From Chloroflexota bacterium (GTDB lineage Bacteria; Chloroflexota; Dehalococcoidia; Lucifugimonadales; Australimonadaceae): a DNA stretch of 26,867 nt. The DNA lies in assembly GCA_026713505.1 (NCBI GenBank), contig JAPOOH010000329.1, positions 1 through 26,867 on the forward strand, given 5' to 3'. The position numbers were made by a program, and so were the translations under genes. Positions 23,126 through 26,867 of the stretch are shown one piece after another. Under the pieces are notes generated by a model that was not told where the DNA came from, did no database searches, and saw only the letters and a list, made by a program, of their open reading frames with translations. Positions within the stretch are counted from its first letter, which is position 1; each line of letters opens with the position of its first letter.

Positions 23126-24072
23126 TGCGCGTAGCCAACTACCGCAAGCTCTTCTTCGGCGTCTCCGCCGTGCTCTTGCTCCTCTCCGTGGCATCGCTCA
23201 TCGCGTTCCGCCTGAACCCGGGCATCGACTTCACCGGCGGGGCGGCCATCACCGCCGTCTACGAGACGCAGGTCTCCTCCTCGCAGGTCTCGGTCGCACT
23301 GGCCCGCGTGGACCAGCCGGACGCCATCGTGCAGGGCTCGGATGGCAACACCTTCTTCATTCGCCTCGGCATCCTCGAGTTGGACGAGCGCGACGCCGCA
23401 GGGAACGTCGTGCGCCGCGGCGAGGAGTCCCGTGTGCGGGATGCGCTCGCGGAGGTCGGCCCCGTAGAGATCGGCTCGTTCGACACGGTCTCCGGCATCA
23501 TCGGCGCGGAGAACGTGCGTAACGCCACCATCGCCGTCATCGTGGCCTCGCTCGTCATCCTGATCTACGTGACGTGGGCGTTCCGCCGGGTGCCGTCGCC
23601 GTTCCGATACGGCGTCGCCGCCGTGATTGCGCTCGTGCACGACGTCTTCATCGTGCTGGGCGTCTTCTCGGTGCTCGGCGAGACGATCAACCTCGAAGTC
23701 AACGCCATGTTCATCACCGGCGTGCTCACGACTATCGGCTACAGCGTCAACGACACCATCGTCGTGTTCGACCGGCTGCGAGAGAACGTTGCTCGCCATG
23801 CGGGCGCCAGTACCCGCGATCTCGTGAACCTGAGCATCCGAGAGACGATAGCCCGCTCGCTCAACACGTCGATCACGCTGATCGTCGTCGTCGTTGCGCT
23901 GCTCCTCTTCGCCGGGCCGTCGATAAGCCCGCTGCTTTACGTGCTGCTCGCAGGCGTCACCGTGGGGACGTACAGCTCCATCTTCATAGCGAGCCTCTTC
24001 CTCGTCTCCTGGGACGAAGGCGAGATAGGCCGCTTCTGGCGCCGGGTACGCTTCAGGCGCGCCGCCGCGTAG
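23125..24072 (+). CDS. secF: Protein translocase subunit SecF
   Basis: Partner of SecD in the translocase, 315 residues with six predicted membrane helices. Family marks are FRLNPGIDFTGGAAI after the first helix, and the TM4-5 signature GYSVNDTIVVFDRLREN; later SLNTSITLI is also typical. It is preceded by GGAGGGAG and overlaps the secD stop by one base, so the two are coupled. It converges on the dehydrogenase gene with a gap of five bases. Confidence 0.95.
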   Translation: MRVANYRKLFFGVSAVLLLLSVASLIAFRLNPGIDFTGGAAITAVYETQVSSSQVSVALARVDQPDAIVQGSDGNTFFIRLGILELDERDAAGNVVRRGEESRVRDALAEVGPVEIGSFDTVSGIIGAENVRNATIAVIVASLVILIYVTWAFRRVPSPFRYGVAAVIALVHDVFIVLGVFSVLGETINLEVNAMFITGVLTTIGYSVNDTIVVFDRLRENVARHAGASTRDLVNLSIRETIARSLNTSITLIVVVVALLLFAGPSISPLLYVLLAGVTVGTYSSIFIASLFLVSWDEGEIGRFWRRVRFRRAAA

Positions 24073-24077
24073 CGCAC

Positions 24078-25043
24078 CTACGCCCGCAGCACCAACCGCC
24101 CCACTACCTCGCGCCGCTTGACCGCGCCGTAGGCCCGCTGCACCGCCGCCGCCGAGAGCGGCAGTTCCTCGTGCACGAGCGGCGTCAGCTGTCCGCCCGT
24201 GACCAGCGACAACGCGCGCTGCACGTGCCGAGGCTCGACGCCCAGGCTTCCCACGAGCGTCAGTTCACGAAAGACCGCCTCGGCGGGAGAGAAAGTGGCC
24301 GCCTCCGGCGACGTCTGCCCGACGAGCGCGATGCGGCCGCCGCGCCGCATCGCCGTGACGAGGCGCCCCACCGATGCTCCCGTCGAATCGACCGCGGCGT
24401 CCGCGCCCGCGTCCCCCGTCAGCGCGGCGACGACCTCCTCCCACGGCTCGTTGTCGAGCAGGACTGCGTCGAGCCACTGCTCGCTCTCCAATCGCCGCGC
24501 CTTCCCCGGTGAACCGGTTATGCCGATGACGCTTGCGCCGAGCGCGTGCGCGGCCTGCGCCGCGTGCGCCCCGACGCCCCCGCTGACGCCGGTGACCACC
24601 AGCGTCCCGCCCCCTGTGACGCCGCAAGCATCGAGCGCCTTGAGCGCGACGCCGATCGGCGAGGCGAGCAGCGCCCCGCCCGTCGCGGCGGTGCCCTGCG
24701 GGAGCGGCAAGAGGGACTCCGCGGGCACGGTGAGCAGCTCCGCGAAACCGCCGTCCCGTCGGTGGCCGAGGTCGCCGGGCAGTGCGACGGCCTCCGTGCC
24801 GACGAGGCTTGCGGGGACTCCGTCGCCGACGCCGCAGACGACTCCGGCAACCTCGTGGCCGAGGACGCGCGGCAGTGTCACGCCGCGCCGGAGCGTGCCC
24901 TCCATGATGAGCGCGTCGTGGTGGGAGAAGCCGCACGCCGTCACGCGCAGCAGCGCCTCGCCGGGCGCGGGCTGCGGGTCGGGCAGCGTGGCGTCCCGCA
25001 GGTGCGGCTCCGGCCCTGCGGCGTCCAGGACGACAGCTTTCAT
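24078..25043 (-). CDS. Medium-chain alcohol dehydrogenase/quinone oxidoreductase-like protein
   Basis: A 321-residue MDR-superfamily oxidoreductase. The GroES-like N-terminus keeps the catalytic zinc-type CGFSHHD (about 37-43) and LGHEVAGVV (60-68). The nucleotide-binding fold shows VVTGVSGGVGAHAAQAA, the NAD(P)H glycine motif. The structural four-cysteine zinc lobe of classical alcohol dehydrogenases is absent (the site reads ALPGDLGHRRDGGFAE), as in quinone oxidoreductase-like and some bacterial members. Substrate is unknown. It is divergent from the HDO-like gene, sharing an 89-base gap. Confidence 0.85.
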   Translation of the reverse strand: MKAVVLDAAGPEPHLRDATLPDPQPAPGEALLRVTACGFSHHDALIMEGTLRRGVTLPRVLGHEVAGVVCGVGDGVPASLVGTEAVALPGDLGHRRDGGFAELLTVPAESLLPLPQGTAATGGALLASPIGVALKALDACGVTGGGTLVVTGVSGGVGAHAAQAAHALGASVIGITGSPGKARRLESEQWLDAVLLDNEPWEEVVAALTGDAGADAAVDSTGASVGRLVTAMRRGGRIALVGQTSPEAATFSPAEAVFRELTLVGSLGVEPRHVQRALSLVTGGQLTPLVHEELPLSAAAVQRAYGAVKRREVVGRLVLRA

Positions 25044-25132
25044 GCGGACGATTCTAATGCGCTCCGGCGCAGGAGCGCGTTCGGTGACTGCTTGGCAGCG
25101 GGTGTACGATGTGCGCGTACAGGAGGCGCACC

Positions 25133-25894
25133 ATGCACGTGGACGACTTCATCGAGGAACTCTGGATGTATGCGCACAGCTTCCCCATGCGGGAGCACCC
25201 GTGGTTCCGCGGCATCGCGGAGCACTGGTGGACGCGAGAGCAGATCATCGCGGGCGAGGTGCAGCACTACCTGCGCGTGCGCGAGAACCCGGTCTACTTC
25301 GGCTACATCGCGGCGCACGCAGCCGAGGAGCGCCTCCCCGGCCTCACCGAGGCCGTCCTGGAGGATTACATGGAGGAGCTCTCCGGCGACCGCAGCCACG
25401 TCGACATCATGTTCCAGTTCCTGGAAGAGGGCGGTGTAGCGCGCGAAGACGCCGACAACGCGCAGCCGACGCCCGGAACGCTCGCGGCGATAGAGATGAT
25501 CCTCGGCCACTGCCAGCGGCGCTCGGCGCTGGAGGGCGTCGCGATGCTGGCGTTCGTGGAGAGCCAGCACGGCGGGCCGGACGGCGCGGCAGCGTCCGCC
25601 TACCCGGCGCTCGTCGGTCACTACGGGTTCTCGGAATGGGCCGCGGAGACCTACCGCATCCACGCGGAGCAGGACGTGGGGCACGGTCAGAGCCAGATCG
25701 ACGTGATCAGGCGTTACGCGACCACCGACGAGATGCAGGGGAAGATAAGGCGGGCGGTCCGGCTCGGTCTGACGGCGTGGAACCTCGAGTACGATGGCCA
25801 CGTTCAGGCGATGACCGGCCTCCGGGACCACTGGGACGGCGGCCATCCGCTCGTCCACACCAACCCGCCGATGCGCGTCCCCCAGTTGGGCTAG
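25133..25894 (+). CDS. Heme-oxygenase-like diiron (HDO/PqqC/TENA-fold) protein
   Basis: A 253-residue all-helical protein. The ATG is fixed by AGGAGG six bases upstream; a longer frame from 25109 is rejected. Candidate metal ligands follow the HDO pattern: Glu42 and His45 in AGEVQHYL, Glu143 in FVESQH, and the C-terminal His177-x3-Asp181-x2-His184 in IHAEQDVGH, the same spacing as in CADD. PqqC or TENA (no metal) would lack this last motif. HDO enzymes use O2 for unusual cleavages or amine formation, such as p-aminobenzoate synthesis by CADD or alkene synthesis by UndA; the substrate here is unknown. Confidence 0.75.
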   Translation: MHVDDFIEELWMYAHSFPMREHPWFRGIAEHWWTREQIIAGEVQHYLRVRENPVYFGYIAAHAAEERLPGLTEAVLEDYMEELSGDRSHVDIMFQFLEEGGVAREDADNAQPTPGTLAAIEMILGHCQRRSALEGVAMLAFVESQHGGPDGAAASAYPALVGHYGFSEWAAETYRIHAEQDVGHGQSQIDVIRRYATTDEMQGKIRRAVRLGLTAWNLEYDGHVQAMTGLRDHWDGGHPLVHTNPPMRVPQLG

Positions 25895-26013
25895 TCGCAC
25901 GTTGTGACGACATTCTTCAGGACCGCCCCGGACGGGTGGGAAGGACCGCGCGGCCCTGAAACGCGGCCCGGACACATGGAACGAACACGGGAAGAGGCAT
26001 CCTGCGTGGCTTC

Positions 26014-26205
26014 ATGAGGGACAAACAGCTCGACGCCGCAAGCTTCTTCGGGCGGGTCGCCACGCTGGTGCTCCTGGGCCTGTTTGTGGAGCGCGCCGCA
26101 ACCGCCTACTTCGGCGCGGCATGGGGCGCGGCAATCACGATAGGCGTGATGCTTGTTGTCCTGGCGGGAATCGTGCTTTGGGACCGGCGGAAGCGCAAGC
26201 GGTAG
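26014..26205 (+). CDS. Small two-helix membrane protein
   Basis: A 63-residue hypothetical protein with two hydrophobic segments (about 12-30 and 35-55) and a strongly basic C-terminus (WDRRKRKR), suggesting a cytoplasmic tail. No recognised family and no strong ribosome binding site. The reading is plausible because of the clean topology, but it could be chance in high-GC DNA. Confidence 0.45.
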   Translation: MRDKQLDAASFFGRVATLVLLGLFVERAATAYFGAAWGAAITIGVMLVVLAGIVLWDRRKRKR

Positions 26206-26243
26206 GCGGTCAAGCCGCCGCCAGGATGGCGTATCGACTACAC

Positions 26244-26459
26244 CTAGAACGGAAATTCCGCGGGCAGCGCTGACCGGAGCTCGGCGTACTCAGCGTCGCC
26301 GGCGTACTCGTTGGCGATGCTCTCGAGGCGCTCCACGAGCTCCTCGACCGGCATCCGGAACACGCTCGAGACCATACCCGTGGTCTCCTCGAAGTCTCCC
26401 CTTCAGTTCCGGTATCAGCCGCGCATCCGCTCCATGAGATAGCGGTCTTCCTCGCGCAT
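26244..26459 (-). pseudogene. Small broken gene with two in-frame stops
   Basis: Starts MREEDRYLMERMRG, then two TGA codons, then continues in the same frame as DFEETTGMVSSVFRMPVEEL with a clean C-terminus RSALPAEFPF. Between the two parts the shifted frame reads LIPELKG, which would join them smoothly, so two compensating frameshifts (or sequence errors) are likely. The intact protein would be about 70 residues. From 26375 the C-terminal part alone could still be a 43-residue protein. The family is unnamed to me. It lies five bases after the recombinase stop. Confidence 0.45.
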
Positions 26460-26463
26460 GGCG

Positions 26464-26867
26464 CTATTGTAACCGCATCCGGAGGATGCGGCAGTGGGGC
26501 TCGGTCCCTGTCCCCGAAAGGAGCCCTTGCGTAACTGCCTTCAGCGCAGCGCGGTCCTTCTCGCTCGCCCGCCCGAACGCTTGTGGGCAACACCCCCACC
26601 GCCCCCGGCAGCGGGGGTTCCCCCTCTGCACTCCCCCATCAGGCAGGTTGCTCCGTGGTTCGACAGGTTCCCCACGCGATACTGATTTCATAAACCGACG
26701 CCCCAACCCAACCTCCGCCACGTCCGCTCCCCCTATGGGACTATCCTCCGGTGTCGGGACCGCGTAGTGGTTCGTAGCACGCCCCGGACGCACCACGATC
26801 TCCTTCACGAACGTCCGCAGGAATGCCTTCGTCTCCGCCAGCCCGCTCTCCAGCAGCCACTCGCCCA
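26464..26867 (-). CDS. Serine site-specific recombinase, C-terminal end (5' end off window)
   Basis: The frame enters from the right edge: LLESGLAETKAFLRTFVKE, then IVVRPGRATNHYAVPTPEDSP. This resembles the C-terminal end of large serine recombinases (after the coiled coil), where a LxxFVxxIxV strand and a SPIGG tail are common. The catalytic domain is beyond the window. The last ~75 residues look like translated palindromic repeat (RGEPVEPRSN, RCRGRWGCCP), so the natural stop may have been lost and the frame extended through repeats. It marks a mobile element to the right. Confidence 0.55.
   Translation of the reverse strand, partial: GEWLLESGLAETKAFLRTFVKEIVVRPGRATNHYAVPTPEDSPIGGADVAEVGLGRRFMKSVSRGEPVEPRSNLPDGGVQRGNPRCRGRWGCCPQAFGRASEKDRAALKAVTQGLLSGTGTEPHCRILRMRLQ
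26473..26491. repeat. Perfect 8-base inverted repeat
   Basis: CCGCATCC, GGA, GGATGCGG. It lies at the very end of the recombinase frame. No T-run follows on either strand, so it is not a standard terminator; it may belong to the repeat cluster. Confidence 0.6.
26603..26618. repeat. GC-rich hairpin
   Basis: CCCCCG, GCAG, CGGGGG forms a perfect six-pair stem, flanked by further C- and G-runs. It lies inside the extended recombinase frame and is probably an intergenic repeat element. Confidence 0.5.
26657..26676. repeat. REP-like element, GTTCGACAGG type
   Basis: GGTTCGACAGG followed by TTCCCCACG resembles the widespread intergenic repeat containing GTTCGACAGGCTCACCACG seen in many high-GC bacterial genomes. 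Recognition is from memory; only one copy is in this window. Confidence 0.4.

Noticed and set aside
1..26867. CRISPR arrays, tRNA or rRNA genes
   Set aside because: No regularly spaced repeats and no cloverleaf or rRNA-like sequence were noticed on either strand.

Overview
This is a high-GC bacterial chromosome segment made mostly of housekeeping genes, interrupted by one lower-GC island. The taxon is uncertain. Chloroflexota (SAR202/Dehalococcoidia-like) is my best guess, from high GC, an archaeal-type PurO-like IMP cyclohydrolase beside ordinary bacterial genes, frequent TTG starts, short stop/start overlaps, and a GTTCGACAGG-type intergenic repeat at the right edge. This is inference, not a sequence match.

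Left block (1-4876): the C-terminal part of threonine synthase, folE, and a FemAB/CelD-like N-acyltransferase form a tightly coupled run. They are followed by a group resembling mycothiol enzymes: an MshA-like GT4 glycosyltransferase, a tandem-GNAT MshD-like acetyltransferase (opposite strand) and an MshB/LmbE-like deacetylase.

Middle block (4888-14605): a ComEA-like gene split by an in-frame TAG, with a strong palindrome over its start; a membrane protein behind a consensus-like promoter; a coupled CorC/HlyC-like - tilS pair; tsaD; a PurO-like cyclohydrolase; a nicotinate phosphoribosyltransferase-like protein; and a leftward operon purF - GalT/Ap4A-phosphorylase-like - GT2.

Island (about 14.64-19.0 kb): clearly lower GC. 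The rightward half is a HigB-like toxin followed by a HigA-ImmA/IrrE-type fusion. The leftward half, abutting it tail to tail, is a three-gene operon with 4-base stop/start overlaps: a thymidylate-synthase-fold protein with the Asn-to-Asp change typical of dCMP-specific enzymes, a uracil-DNA-glycosylase-like protein, and a protein resembling clade 3 of the alpha-glutamyl/putrescinyl-thymine pyrophosphorylases known from phage DNA hypermodification. This operon is the best candidate for an undescribed system, either nucleotide/DNA base hypermodification or an anti-phage device. No integrase or att repeat was found at the island edges.

Right block (19009-26867): a tandem isochorismatase-like hydrolase with one dead active site, an orphan LivK-type lipoprotein, secD-secF, a medium-chain dehydrogenase, a heme-oxygenase-like diiron protein, a tiny membrane protein, a broken small gene, and the C-terminal end of a serine recombinase running off the window through palindromic repeats. 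That end suggests a second mobile element beyond the edge.
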